Below are positions 34,197 through 46,756 of a stretch of 64,000 bases of DNA, one piece after another. The notes beneath the pieces are model-generated. The model worked only from the letters and a program-made list of their open reading frames with translations, did no database searches and had not been told where the DNA came from. Origin of the DNA: Mangifera indica (taxonomy: Eukaryota; Streptophyta; Magnoliopsida; Sapindales; Anacardiaceae); contig NC_058145.1 in the NCBI RefSeq assembly GCF_011075055.1, forward strand, positions 16,613,894 to 16,677,893. The letters run 5' to 3'. Numbering within the stretch: the first letter of the stretch is position 1; every line of letters begins with the position of its first letter. The position numbers and the translations under genes were made by a program.

Positions 34197-37100
34197 TCAG
34201 AAGAATTTGCACTCCCAGATGTCTATCACAATCTCCTCAACCATAATTTGGAGTATCTCCAGGCCAATCTCAGCACCAGTTTCAAATGCTTCTATATAAA
34301 AATCTGTCCATTTCCCCAAAGAATGACTCATTTCACATTCTATTATCTCGTCAGGAGTCATACCAGCAAAATGAGTCCACCTTATAACCTCCTCCCCGAC
34401 CTCTCGAATCAGCATCTCTGCTTTCAGGCGTAAAGGTAATCTTGTCCAAGCTTTGAATCCAGAGTTACAGTGTCGACTATAGTTTACATCAAAACATTCT
34501 ATCACACAGTCAAAGAGAAATCCTCTAAGCTGAGCACCCTCTTTTGTCTCTTCAAACCCAAGAAGGCAATTAAAATTTGGCCACATAGCAGTAGCAAGAA
34601 CTTCAAGCTCATCAAGTAAAAATGGAGATACAAGAAAGTCTCTCACTCCAGCAGAATGTAGAAGAATCGAATTTCCAAACAACAGCTCAGCATTCAAGAT
34701 AACATCTCTTGCATAATTTACCTTGTTTCCTGTTAACCCTAGACCAGTATAATTGATGCCATGCAGCAATCTAGAAATTTGGTTTATAAGTTCAATCACC
34801 ATTTGATTACCAGCCCTTCCTTTGCTTAATGAGGTTGCAGAATCTAGCAGGTCCGCATCAGGTTCTGTTGGTTGTAACTGATCTTGGGAGTAATCCGTGG
34901 TAACAAGATGCAGCCTATGTGCTGGAATCACAACCAAAAAATTTAGGAATAATTTGAAAAAAAGAACAGAATCATGGAAGTTTGTAAAAGAAGAGAGTCA
35001 AAAACTAAGCAATAAACAAACTAGCAAGTTCCTTCATTCAACCATTGTGATTAAAACATAATACAATTTTTTTCTTTTTTTTTTTCCTGACAAATAAAAT
35101 TCAAGTTATTCACCTGAGCTACCATCTAGGCTACTGGGGAAGCAGTTGTCATTCAAAATTGAAGCTTCAAGAACAGAACCAGGACTAAGATGATCATCAT
35201 CTCGTACAAATCCAACCAAAGTCCCTTTTGTCTTTGGTTTGGTCTGAGAAGCACAGAAGAAACATATTTATCAGGAACAACAGTTTTCACTGGCAACTAG
35301 AGAAAACAAATTAATATCCATATATTCTGACAAGGCCATCAAATAATTCTGGAGTATTGAGTTTATGCAGATGGAATTGTGTGGAACAGATTCACTTCAG
35401 TAGTTCTATCAAGTTATCTTCTTGTGAACCTAAGCTCATTATAGCCGAACTTAAATTGTGACTTGGCTAGTATATAAGTGATAAACATTTCTAGGCCTCT
35501 CACATCACTCACATATCATTAAGAAATTTATTAAATGAAAAAAAAAGGAAGCTTTATTGCTGCAAATCAATGATGAAATTATGAACACTGTTGAGTCAAC
35601 ATGATTTATCTTGGGAATACACCACTCTGATCAGTATAGCATAAAACTACCCTGGCAAGTCTATTATGCCTCTGAAACTTTCAAAATCATCAATTATCTA
35701 ATCCACGATTGTCAGATTATTCAGAAAATGGAGACCGAAAGCAACAAAGGTAATAATTACAAGAGTTTCATAGGCGATTCAGCCACTAACAATGATTGTG
35801 TCAATGTTGCCAAGTCACAAAATCGTAGTAAAGTAGGAGTATGCCAGTGATGAGAGAACCAACCTGGAAAGCTACATCTGAATCGAGCACATGACCATCT
35901 TGAGGGATAGACTGATCTGCAGTCAAAGCCAATATAAGCTCTTGAAGAATCATGGCGGTGGATCTCTTAGGTGAGGAACCTGCTGCCATCAATTCATCCT
36001 CTTGTGAAGCTAATTCCTTCAATTTTTCCCCTAGCAGAGCACCTAAAACATCTCCTCTCAACGGCCATTGCTTTTGCAGAGAGAAGCCATCATTTTTATC
36101 CACTGCCTTTTGCAAGCATGCATTCCTACCGCCAAAGTCGTTTTCATCCTTGATTTGCTCTTTCACCTCAGGGGAAGTTCCTTTCTTGTGTCTAATTGAA
36201 GAATTAAATATAAAAGAAATAACATCACTTTCCTTATTTCCATTAGTTATACATCCATCCCTGTGCCTAGCTGCTCTACTTTTGGTAGAATTCTGGTCCA
36301 TAGTGCGTGCATTTTGACCTATCTCTTTTCCACTCCGCACATTGCACCTAACATTTCTTTGTTTTCCTAGCTTGGAATTGACCAAGCCAGTACTTTCAAC
36401 CTCTCCATTTAGACCAACAGTCCTCCTCTTCCTTACTGGGGTCCTTGACTGTGATAAAGAATCATCTTGCTGGTTACAAGATTTTCTCACCACATCAGAA
36501 GTAGAGTTCTCTAGTTTGGTAGGAATCCTGGTGCGGGTGCGACCACTTAAACTTTGGTTTAAAGCAACAAAATCTTTGGCCCCTGAAACAGTATTTACCG
36601 GTGAAGAAACTCTCTTGCTTTGCAGATTAGTCAGTTTGGCCCTAGAGGGGATCCTATCTCCATCCAAAGACATCCGATTTTGGTTTTGAGATTTTTGCTT
36701 AAAATTAAAAGAAGATGGTTCCTCATTCTGAGGCTTACGTTGCTGGCCTGCCAAATGCCCCCGAGCTTGGCCTTCTTGCAATGGAAGCTTCCTATCTTGA
36801 GGTGTCCTAGCTGATCGCAGGATGCCGTTATCCTTTTCGACAACAACCAGAGATATAGGTTGATCACACTGCTGAAAATTGGCAACTCTTTCACTGTCAG
36901 TAAAAGATACGGGTAGCTTTGATCTGCTCTTTCCAGAACCTGGAGAGGAGATATTGACTAAATTTGAAGCAGGGGATGAATAAACAAAAGGTTGTTCTTC
37001 CACATTGGGTTGAGAGTCCACTACATCAAGGAAATTACCACAATTTCTACAAGAAGTCTGTGCCATCGAAGATTTACTTGCATTTGTATGATAGCCAGAT

Positions 37101-38131
37101 TGTTGTGACAACACCGGTGAAATACCCCCCATTCTTGCCTCAGGAAAAGCCTCATTCATGACAGGATAATGATATGAACTTGAATAAGTAATTGCAGATT
37201 TTGCTCTATTTGTAGCTTGCAGACCAGGCTCCAATATTTTAGTAGCAGCATCAATCAGCCTAGAGGTCCTTGACACATTCCTTGCAGAGGAAAACCTAGG
37301 ACTCTTCACCGGAGGGGCAAATTTTGACTGATGCCTTCTTGATCGTGACAAAACACTCTTAATTTGCAATGCCTCAGCTCCAAACCTAGTCACTGCCCGT
37401 CTCTCAGATTGCCCAGTTTTTTGTATCTTCTGAGGCCTAGATTCAATCCTAGCACCACCTTTCTCCAAACTCAAATCTTCCTTGTTAGATCCACTATGTT
37501 CATTCACAGACTTCTCTTCTCTAACATCACAAGAACCGGAAAACAAAGGTTTCTTGGGCTTATCTTTTTGTAGTGTCGGCATTGATTCAAGACCCATCAG
37601 CCTAGCAACCAAACTCGGAGCTTTCATCTCATGCTTGGTCTCTAAATCAACAGTACTGCTACGGTTACCATTTTTCTTAACATTCGGGAAGCCCCCGCTG
37701 TTCTCATCAACAATCTAGATTATAAAAACATCCACCAATTATTTCTAAAGCAAAAACAGAAAAACATAATCAAGTAAACAAATATATTACCAAGTGAAGC
37801 TTGGTTTTGGGCATCTTCTCATCCCCTCCAAACTTTTTTGAAACTTGTTTTGCTCTAGCTGTTTTATAAACAACAATGCAGGTTAGTATCAATAAACAAA
37901 AATACTCAAAAATCAAACTTTCTTTACAAAATGAGAACTTCAATAAACAAACATGCATAAATGTAAACACTAACCTGGAGAGAGTAGTTGCCTGGAGAAG
38001 ATCTTCTTCTTGGCAAATCTACGGTTCCAATCAAAGAGTTGAAAGAAAATACCAACACAACCTCCAGGCCTATGTGCCCGCTTCTCTGTTATCGCCAAAC
38101 ACGTTGCCGTTTTCCCTGAGTTTTCATTCAT
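34197..38131 (-). CDS. TRM (TON1-recruiting-motif) / DUF4378 protein
   Basis: Five exons, 38131..37975, 37858..37791, 37714..35864, 35243..35114 and 34921..34197, join in phase to 976 aa. The N-terminus (MNENSGKTATCLAITEKR...GGCVGIFFQLFDWNRR) and a KAPSLVARLMGLES motif (~106-119) are hallmarks of TRM/LONGIFOLIA-type proteins. Residues ~130-690 are long, Ser/Arg/Lys-rich and disordered. DUF4378 covers about 790-965 (blocks VRDFLVSPFLLDELE, WPNFNCLLGFEE, FLFDCVIECF, WTHFAGMTPDEI). The protein ends with the amphipathic C-terminal helix EIGLEILQIMVEEIVIDIW. TRM proteins bind microtubules and recruit TON1-PP2A complexes, setting division-plane orientation and cell elongation. Which TRM this is cannot be settled here. 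The 5' UTR probably extends to ~38700. Confidence 0.92.
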
Positions 38132-38759
38132 CTTCTCCCACCACTGGTAAACTAACAGCAAAATGTAATCGAAACCCTAACCCGAAAAACCTCCACAAGC
38201 TTTACTCACAAACCACCACTCCCACCACATTACAAAACCCCGAAAACCCCCATCTATTTTGCTAAAAATGAAGCTCAAAAGAACCCAGACTACGCAGTGT
38301 AAGTAAGTAAAAATGATAAAAAAGAACAAAAAGGCCGTACAAAAAACACTACGAGTGAAAAAAATTCCCAGAAAGAAACAACGCCAGAATAGTGTGGGTC
38401 AGGGAAGAAAATGACAGCACAGAAAGAGAAAAACGACAAAATAAGTAAAAGGAAAGGGAACAGAAATTCAGAGCGTGCAGTAAGTAACCCTGTAAATGTA
38501 ATGCAATGTAAGTATCTACATGTCTTGAAGCAAAGAGAAAGTGATTCTCCTGTTGACTGATTTTTTATCAATGGTGAGATTGCTTTCGCTCTCAAAAGAA
38601 GGTGAAGGAAAGTTGCAGAGTTGATGTTGTCCTCTGCGGTTAAAGAGCTGAACGGCGTCGGATCGAGAGTGGCGTAAGATAAGAGGAGAGCAGCCACGCC
38701 TAGTACTGGAGTTTGCAGCTAGTCAAAGTACACTGTGCGCGAGAAAGAGAGACATAGAA

Positions 38760-41700
38760 AATTACTTAAATTAAAAAAAATGATGAATTTTTATATTATA
38801 ATAATTCCTTAATAATGTTACAATCAAGTTTAATATTGTTAATTAATTTAATTAATATGGGGTTTAAGAGACAATCATTCACTAGTTCCAATGCTCAGAA
38901 TAGGGACAAAAAGGGGAAAAAGGGGTAGAGAATGGTCTACATCAGGAGCCTGTATTTTCTTTCGAATTTACGCTTTTATCCTCCAGTCAGGCAGTCTGCC
39001 CCTTTTTACCATTTTAGTAAGGCCGAGGGAATTATTCCGGCCCAAAGTTTGTTGATTCTCTATTCATTCTAGGTTAGTTTTAAAAGTTTAAATATTTATT
39101 TATAAATTATTAAAATTAATAAATTTTTAAATTAAATTTTAAAATATTATATTTTTCTTAAGATTTTTTATGTCATTATTAACCGATTTTCTTTTTCTTT
39201 TTTTTTTCTATTTTAATGTCTTCTTTTTATCTTCCTTATAAAATAAAGATATCCAATAACAAATCATAATTTTTTTCAATGGCGAAGATGACATGTAATT
39301 TTATTGTTCATATTTAGGCAGGATTTAGATGAGTGGGTAATTGAATGGTAATGTTTGTTTTGTACAATGACATGGGCCACAAAATGTGTAAGCCAATTAA
39401 AGCTAGCGACTTGCATAGAAATGTGTATTGGTTTGGTAAGGAAAGAAAGGACCGGTCAGTTTTTGCCTTGCCTGTCACCATCCATGTGACATTGGATAAT
39501 AATAATAATAATAATAATAATAATGTTTGAAATTAAAATATCATAATTATAGATATAAATTTATAAGCATTGCTAAACTTTTCTTGTCAGCTTTATCGCT
39601 TATAGAGGAAATTCGAATATTGGCAGCAAAAGAAAGCTTGTTGCTCATGTACTTTAAATATGCTGAAGTTTACGAATTTTTATAGAGTCAAAGAGGATCG
39701 TAAGAATAAAAAGAATCAAAAGTCACTTTAAATAAAAGAAACTGATATGTACACTTTGTTTTAAGCATACAAATAGCACAAAATGGAGGGGACAACAACA
39801 ACTCACGGTTTGAAATAGATCCATTTTAAGTTTATTCGGGTTGGGATTGGTCCGGCCCAAGTTCATATTTCATTTGGTGAGCCCCAAGCCCAACTTACAA
39901 AACAACGGAAAATTCCACTCGCATGGGCATTGGAATTTCGGCTGAAATGTACACATTTTATTGTAAAACGTTACTTCCAACCTTTTAAGAGAAAACATGA
40001 TTGTTCTATTACAATGGAAAAGTTTCTAGCTTCTCTGTACATTAAAGTGCGAGTAATTATGCAAAACAATTAGGACATAATAGTCAAAGTACGTGTAACC
40101 TTGACAGACGATCCGAACCGAAGGAGTTTTTCAAAACTACGTACGTACTTTGAAAAATTTTTATATTTGCAAGAGTCTGTACGATAGAATATTAACACAC
40201 TCAGTATTATTTTGAGAGATTATTTTATTATAACAAACTCTAATAAGGAGTTTTGATTTAAAGTGAATGATATTAATATACATTTCAGAAAAATTTTGAT
40301 TTAATTGAGTGACCGATTGTGAGGATTAAGTCAATTGTTAAGTATCATGAGGAGTGAGTAAAAGTTTGGACAAAATATTGTTCAATCAACCATAAACCTT
40401 GTTATAAATATATACAAAACAATTGTTTTGCTCATAAACAAAAGAACGTCATTTTGCCTCAAACCTTAACACAAATCATTAATTGTTCTTCTTTTGAATG
40501 GCTTGAATCCTTTTTGCACTATTTTATCCTTTTAAAATCGTGGATGTGCAGAAGTTTAGGTGCCTCTGGGAAAACTGAAAAATCTAGGTTTATATCATCC
40601 GTGCACAAAAAGTTATAAAACAAATTGGCCTATTAGCTCAGTTGATCAGAGCGCCTGCATGGGCCATGCATTTTGTTACAGATTATGAGCTTCCTGTTGG
40701 TGCTCGCTTGGACATTATTAATTATATGTTACTCGATGTAAAAGAGTAAAAATAAATTTTTTATCCGAGACCTGCTTTTACGGTGAAGGTTGAAAGTCAA
40801 GTCATTTTCTACTGATCTGACAGTGGCCCATTCCATTTTAATTATTTACTTTATTTCATTCAAATTCAGTCAGAAGCTCAAGTGAAATATATGGTCTACA
40901 TCAAGTCGTCCTGTCACCAAGCATCACCAAATCCATCAATGGAGTAAAAGCTGAACTGATTTTGAATTTGGCAGAAGCAGACATACACTTGGTTGAAAAT
41001 CTAAAAGATCACAGTACCTATTCTGAAAGAGACGTTACAACTATTTCTTACTAACCAACAAAGAGGCTCATCTATTCTCCTTCTTCTTCAGGTAATTTTC
41101 CCAAATATTTAATGTTAAAGTGGGCATGTTCAAAACTAAATAATTACAATTTATAATGAAAATAAGGCCAGAAGGGTGGGTAAGAAATATTCAGTATACT
41201 TCTTTTGGGTTTTGCTAGGTGAAGGGAAAACAAATTTGAGTGGGGTCAACAGCCCCCACTCGCCCCCTACCTGGGTTCCCCATGACCACCATCATTAGGT
41301 TTTAGAACTTACCATGTATTATGTTTGTGATTTCCAAGTGATTGTTATATCGGAGGGTTATATTATATATATATATTTCTAACTTTGAAAAGAAAAAGAG
41401 AAATTCAAGAAAAGGCATATCAGGAAATGTTTGTTAATATAAAATCCAAGGCATGGATAGATAGAGGGACCTTAGCATAGATAGGGCATCTTCTTATACT
41501 TGTGTAGCGTTTTCACTAGAACTAGACTTAAGATGAGTAGAGCTCAGATTTGGGTCTATATAAGTTCAAATTAGTTTAAAAAAAGTCTTAACAAAATCTC
41601 ATTAAATTGGTTTAAGTTTGACTCAATTTTGAACTCAAATTTGATTATGATAATAAACCAAACTTAAGCTAAACTTGGTTTGGTATTATAATTGAACTAA

Positions 41701-42500
41701 AATCAACCAAAATAAAGTTGTTTTATGTGTATGGATCAAAACGATATTGATTTAGTTAATTTAAATCTAATTTTTCCAAATTCAATAGTTTGGTAAATTA
41801 AACACCCTCAAACTTGAGTTCAACAATATAAAACCCTCAAACTCAGGCTCGAACTTATTTTAAGCTTATTTGAGTTAATCTGACAAACAAATTCGAGTCA
41901 GCTTTGTTCAAATCCACCCTATTTGATTTCTCAAAAACATTGAAATGAAACATTAACAGGTTTAATTGAATACTCAGATGATGAATCATTATATTATTAA
42001 GTATTATTTTATTTTTAATTCAAAATTATTTAATTACATAATAACACATCATTTAAATACTTAATTAGATACTAAAAATTACGTGCATATAATCTTACGG
42101 CATGTGCATAAAATTATCAATAAAATTATTGCTTCCCAGCTAAAACCTTTTTCTTCTCTTCATATCATATCCTTGTCACTCATAATTAACCATTGCCATT
42201 AAAGATACATTAATTATAATCATCCCCTAAACACTCTCAATTACTAAAATCAGTGAAAGAACATTATATTGCGGACATTTTGGTCACATACATACCATAA
42301 GAAGATAAAGCAAAAACAGAATGGGACAGCCATGAAAGCAAGGGTTACATGTCATTTTCTTCTACAAACCATGTGCCATGAATGATATCTTTCTCTCCTC
42401 TCTATCTTCTTTCATCAGACACCATTTCTTTCTCATCCTGTCACTCCACATCAAGAAACCAAATATAGGCTAATTAACAAAAACAAAATCCCTTAATTAT
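38760..42500. other. Intergenic, mainly AT-rich, with a tRNA relic and short repeats
   Basis: No protein gene is supported. Contents noted: an AT-rich stretch at ~39040-39270 that resembles the inner arm of the TIR family, an (AAT)n tract at 39496-39524, the deleted tRNA-Ile at 40627-40666, and TTCAAATT/AACTTGAG-rich dispersed repeat sequence at ~41520-41930. ORFs here are short and low complexity. Confidence 0.45.
40627..40666 (+). pseudogene. tRNA-Ile relic with internal deletion
   Basis: The first ~27 bases match the 5' half of a tRNA-Ile (GGCCTATTAGCTCAGTTG, with D-arm and box A intact). They run straight into its 3' end (GCATGGGCCA). The two ends can still form a 7-bp acceptor stem (GGCCTAT with ATGGGCC, one T-G wobble) and leave A as discriminator. 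The anticodon arm, variable loop and most of the T arm (box B) are missing, so ~40 nt remain of ~74. It cannot work as a tRNA. Confidence 0.75.
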
Positions 42501-42520
42501 ATAAACTAACCATTTAGCAT

Positions 42521-43231
42521 TCATTTCTTCTTGTTCTTGTCTTTGCCGTTGGAGAAGATTGACCCTAAACCGAAAAAATTCCCTGATGGGACATTCAGAA
42601 CTTGATACACATGAATATTACCATTCCCATACCATCCATAATTCTTCTTCAGTGGAGGCTTCTGATGGGTTGTCGATGAAGAATGTGAAGATGACCTTAT
42701 TGAAGCTTGTTTCTGTGAATTATTCATTGCAGAGCCGGTTGAATTGCTGCGGTGTAAAAGTGGCGGCAAAGGGCACAAACTCCTCCGGTAACCGCTGCCA
42801 CAGTTCAAACTACTGCTTCTTTTGAACCTCCAAAACGACTTTGAACTTTGCTTCATATTGTTATTATTATTACCACTATTGTCTTCTAAATGATTATTGT
42901 CATCGCCAGTTTCTTTCTTCAACACTGGCTTGCTTCTTTTCAAGCTGTCTTCTTTTGTTTCTTCAGGATTTTTTGTGCCTGGAGCAGCCGGATTTGTGTT
43001 GTTAGTCTTTTTCTTGACTTGTGTGGGGAGAATTTTTCCATCGGAAAAAAGCTCATCGGCTGACGACGAATCTTGATCGAAGCTTTTACGAACACAAAAG
43101 TCGAAATCAATGCCTATTGAATTTGATCTTCGAGGGTTTGGCTCCACCGCAGGCAGAATATCAGACTGACAAAAATCATGAGAAAAAGAAATTCTCGGAC
43201 TTACACCAGAACTTTCAAGCTCGATTGCCAT
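42521..43231 (-). CDS. Uncharacterised Ser/Asn-rich plant protein, single coding exon
   Basis: A 236-aa ORF starts MAIELESSGVSPRISFSHDF at 43231. Recognisable blocks are PRISFSHDF, IDFDFCVRKSFDQ and SSADELFSDGKILPTQ (residues ~40-72). A Lys/Asn/Ser-rich linker follows, then SFWRFKRSSSLNC, SLCPLPPLLHRSNSTGS and a basic tail ending GKDKNKKK. The F-x-F-C-V / ADELF-x-x-G-x-(I/L)LP layout is shared with membrane-associated kinase regulator-like and DUF1645-like plant proteins, and with genes often labelled serine/arginine repetitive matrix-like. I recall the resemblance but cannot confirm the family. No membrane helix or enzymatic motif is seen. A probable 5' UTR intron lies at about 43257-43495 (donor ATCA|GTGAGT, acceptor TTTCACAG). 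Confidence 0.78.
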   Translation of the reverse strand: MAIELESSGVSPRISFSHDFCQSDILPAVEPNPRRSNSIGIDFDFCVRKSFDQDSSSADELFSDGKILPTQVKKKTNNTNPAAPGTKNPEETKEDSLKRSKPVLKKETGDDNNHLEDNSGNNNNNMKQSSKSFWRFKRSSSLNCGSGYRRSLCPLPPLLHRSNSTGSAMNNSQKQASIRSSSHSSSTTHQKPPLKKNYGWYGNGNIHVYQVLNVPSGNFFGLGSIFSNGKDKNKKK

Positions 43232-43569
43232 TAATCTTTTCCCCGGAAAACTTTCTGTGAAAAAAATATACAGGATGGAAAAAGAACATGGACAAGTTTA
43301 GTGTTTTATAAGCAATGAAAAGCCATTAGCCATGGCCATGGATAGCAATAGCATTAAAACACTATAAAGGAGTGTAAACCTAACAAGGCAAAAACGTGTT
43401 CAGAAAATTTTAATGGGGGGTTTGAAATCAGGAAACTGGTTGAAATTTGAAAAAAGGTTTCTAGAGGGAGATGAAGATAAGGACTTGTGAACTCACTGAT
43501 TGCAATAACTTCTACCGGTGAAGGAGATTGAGAGAGAGAGAAAGATACTGAGAAAGAGAGTTAGTGTTT

Positions 43570-46500
43570 AGTGTAGATGAAAAATTGTGCGATGTCCTCT
43601 ATGAGCCCGCGAACGTGGTTTGGATGGTAAAAGAGATGAATTGATAAGACTCATGGTCTAGGTTTAAATTCTTAAATAATATATCAAGATAAGATTTTTA
43701 TGAGATCAATTATTGAATTAGAGTTTCATTTATTTGATATAATTATTTTTACTTTAAAAGAACGATTTGACTCAAATAAAATTTTTTGTTTAAAAAAATA
43801 GAGCAATGTGAAGAGAGTTTTAAGCACGACAATACAAGTCAGACACGGTGGAGTTGGTTTAGATGATGCCCTACAACCCAAAAATTTAACCTTTGTGTAA
43901 TTCAATAGAGCAATATTATATTTACTTAATTTTAAATACTTAATTTAATATAATAATTGATTTTTATTTTTTAAAAATTTATAATAATTTAATTATATAA
44001 TAACAATATCTATTTAATTAGATAGTTAAATTTGAGGTTAGGTTGTTTATTGAATTCATCTTGACTCTATATTCTCATTCACATTCTTTTTAAGATATCT
44101 TATGTTATAACGCAAATTAATACACATAACAGACGTAAGCTTTCCAACTATCAAACCGTATCACATTAAAAAAATTTTGTGCTTTTATTTTTTAATATTT
44201 ACTTCATATTATGATTCATTATTACATCTCCAACGTCACGAATTCAAATTATATACATCGATTGACAAAGATTAATCCTATCGACAAAAGTTTATTTATA
44301 TATCTCGAGTAATGTAACATTATTTTAGAAATGTATAAATACAATTTTATGTCATTGCTGATTATATAAATTCAATAGGTAAAATAAAAGTATGAAATAT
44401 ATTCCATATCTAACGAAATTAAATTATCAATACTAGAGGACTTTGTTCCTTAAATTATCACATAACTTTTAGTTGTAAATTAACGTAGACAAGTGATTTC
44501 AATTAGGGTTGTTACCAGATCATTCCTCTCATCATTCAATATATTGAAAGTAGGTAACTACTTCCCTAATTATAAAACAAATTTCTCATGAAATGTATGA
44601 TATGAAATCATTAAAAGAAATTAATGGGTTGGTATGAAATTATATTATTCATTACTTGTTGTAATCGGGGATCCCCTCTGTATTGATTAGACGGATAAAC
44701 TCAAGACACAGTGATCGAACCCGTAACTACTATATTAGAGAAGTCAGAATTTCACACACATAATAGAAACTTAAATCTAGATCTTTTCCCTAAAAGTTCT
44801 AATGTTTCATCAATTTTGCTCTTATGATTTACTTTCAATTTTTGACTCAATAATTTTCGAAACAATCTTAAAACCTAGTGTAAAATTAGAAATCTATCAA
44901 GTTTTGTATAGGCTTTAATATGAAATATTTTTAAATTTTATATAAAACACATTGTCGAATATTAAAAATTTTAAGATATAGCTAAATAAATTGAATCTTA
45001 TTTTAGTTTAAAGATTTTTTTTTAAAGAGAAAATAGTAGAAATTTCAAAAAATAAGTAAAAATAAAATTCTAAACATATTCATATCATATTTATGTGTTG
45101 TTACAATAAAATAGTAGGAATATTTTAGAGAAATTATCAAAAACATTATGTTGTGTTAACAGTTGACAGGAAAATGATTGCTATAAATAATTTAGTTTTT
45201 CAATTCCTTCGTATCAATGTTGTTGGTTGATGGGCCAAAGAAATACATGGGCAGGAGGAATAATTTACTGTAGTTAATACTGTATTTTTGGGAATTTTCT
45301 TAACTGAGGAAATTTTATCTCAGAAATACGAACTTCAGGTTCAGTGACCTATGTCACTGGCGCGTCCTGAGCTCAAACCTGATCAAATTAAACGGGGCAA
45401 ATTGATCAATTTGGTTGGCACTTTGTATGTGATCAAATTCTTAAACATTTTGAAGGCAGTGGTTATTCCGCTTCCACGATGGTGCTGGTGAAGCCGGTGG
45501 GAGCAGTAGTGTTTTCAAGTGCGTTGAGTGCAGTGGCTAGACGGGTTGAGAACATAGAGCCAAGTGGTAGTTGCTAGTATAATTACAGGCATAAAATAAA
45601 ACTTCATCCTGTCCTGATGCTTGGTGGGTGAAAAAAAATGAACAATATGGAGAGAATACGAGGGAACTGAACCATCATCTTCCTCGATCTACTTCTCATT
45701 CTTCTGCCCTCCTCGTTTGTATATATGGTTACACTACTGCAAAATCTAGCACAATTCTTATTCGACATTCAAATTCGATCTTGCATCAGCTAAACCAATC
45801 CCAGCACAAGTAATTGAAACGGAAGTCAGAATTCAGACTTCAATGGCCGATTGGACTGTAAAATCAGCCTGCAGGATGCAGTAAACTTTGCTGAGGAATA
45901 GAATCCTCCTGAATAGCAACTGTAAGTATAATTTAGAAATTCCCAAGCCTTGTAAATCAGAAGGCATTCGCCTTCTCCATAACCAACCACCCGGAAATTG
46001 GTTCATCAGCAAAATGGATATCCTGAAGCTACTTTATTTCAAAGATATTTGTAATTCTTTTCACTTGTTCTGTTCAATTTCTTCAGAATATCACATGCCT
46101 TTATCTTCTTAAAAATATTTATGTCATTACATTATACAGCATGATCAAGTCTTTGCCAGGGAGCTGATACACGCCACCGAATTTACTGACTATAACAGGG
46201 AGTGTTTGAATATTGAAAGTCGGAGGGAGGAATAATTCAACCTCATACTGAGAATTCAATGTGAAAACAAATTTTATTCGCCAAAGAGAATATTAAACTC
46301 AAATTGGTACAAGTTTTAATATTTTTTTAAATTACAATTGGATCACCTAATCGTTTCCTAAATGATAACTTGGCAAAATCCAATTGGTAACTGCAGCTTA
46401 AAATAACAGACACAGAAAGGTCAACTATGGTCTTCCTAGCCAACTGGCCAAACCAACGACTGACTCTCCCATCCAATTAAAGTCCTTCAAATAAATACAT

Positions 46501-46756
46501 GGTTTCTTAGAAGGAACTGCTCTGAATCTTTCTTTGCTTTTCAGTTGACATTTTATCGGTTAGGTAATTTTGAGTTGATATTTCGTTCACGATGACACGT
46601 TCAAAATTAAAAGGAGAGACGGCAAAACCACCAAAGGCGCATTTGAGTTTTGTCTGCATTATCTCTTTCCTACATTTACTTTTCTCTCTCTTTCTCACCG
46701 AACTCTTTGTTAAAAATTCGAAATTTATTTGAACCCAGAAGCAATTTGTGTAGAGA
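43570..46756. other. Intergenic, no gene recognised
   Basis: Mostly AT-rich DNA. The short ORFs at 45628, 45888 and 46507 have no domain signature and no convincing splice partners. The last ~60 bp before 46757 are probably the 5' UTR of the M50B-like gene. Nothing repeated elsewhere in the window was recognised. Confidence 0.45.
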
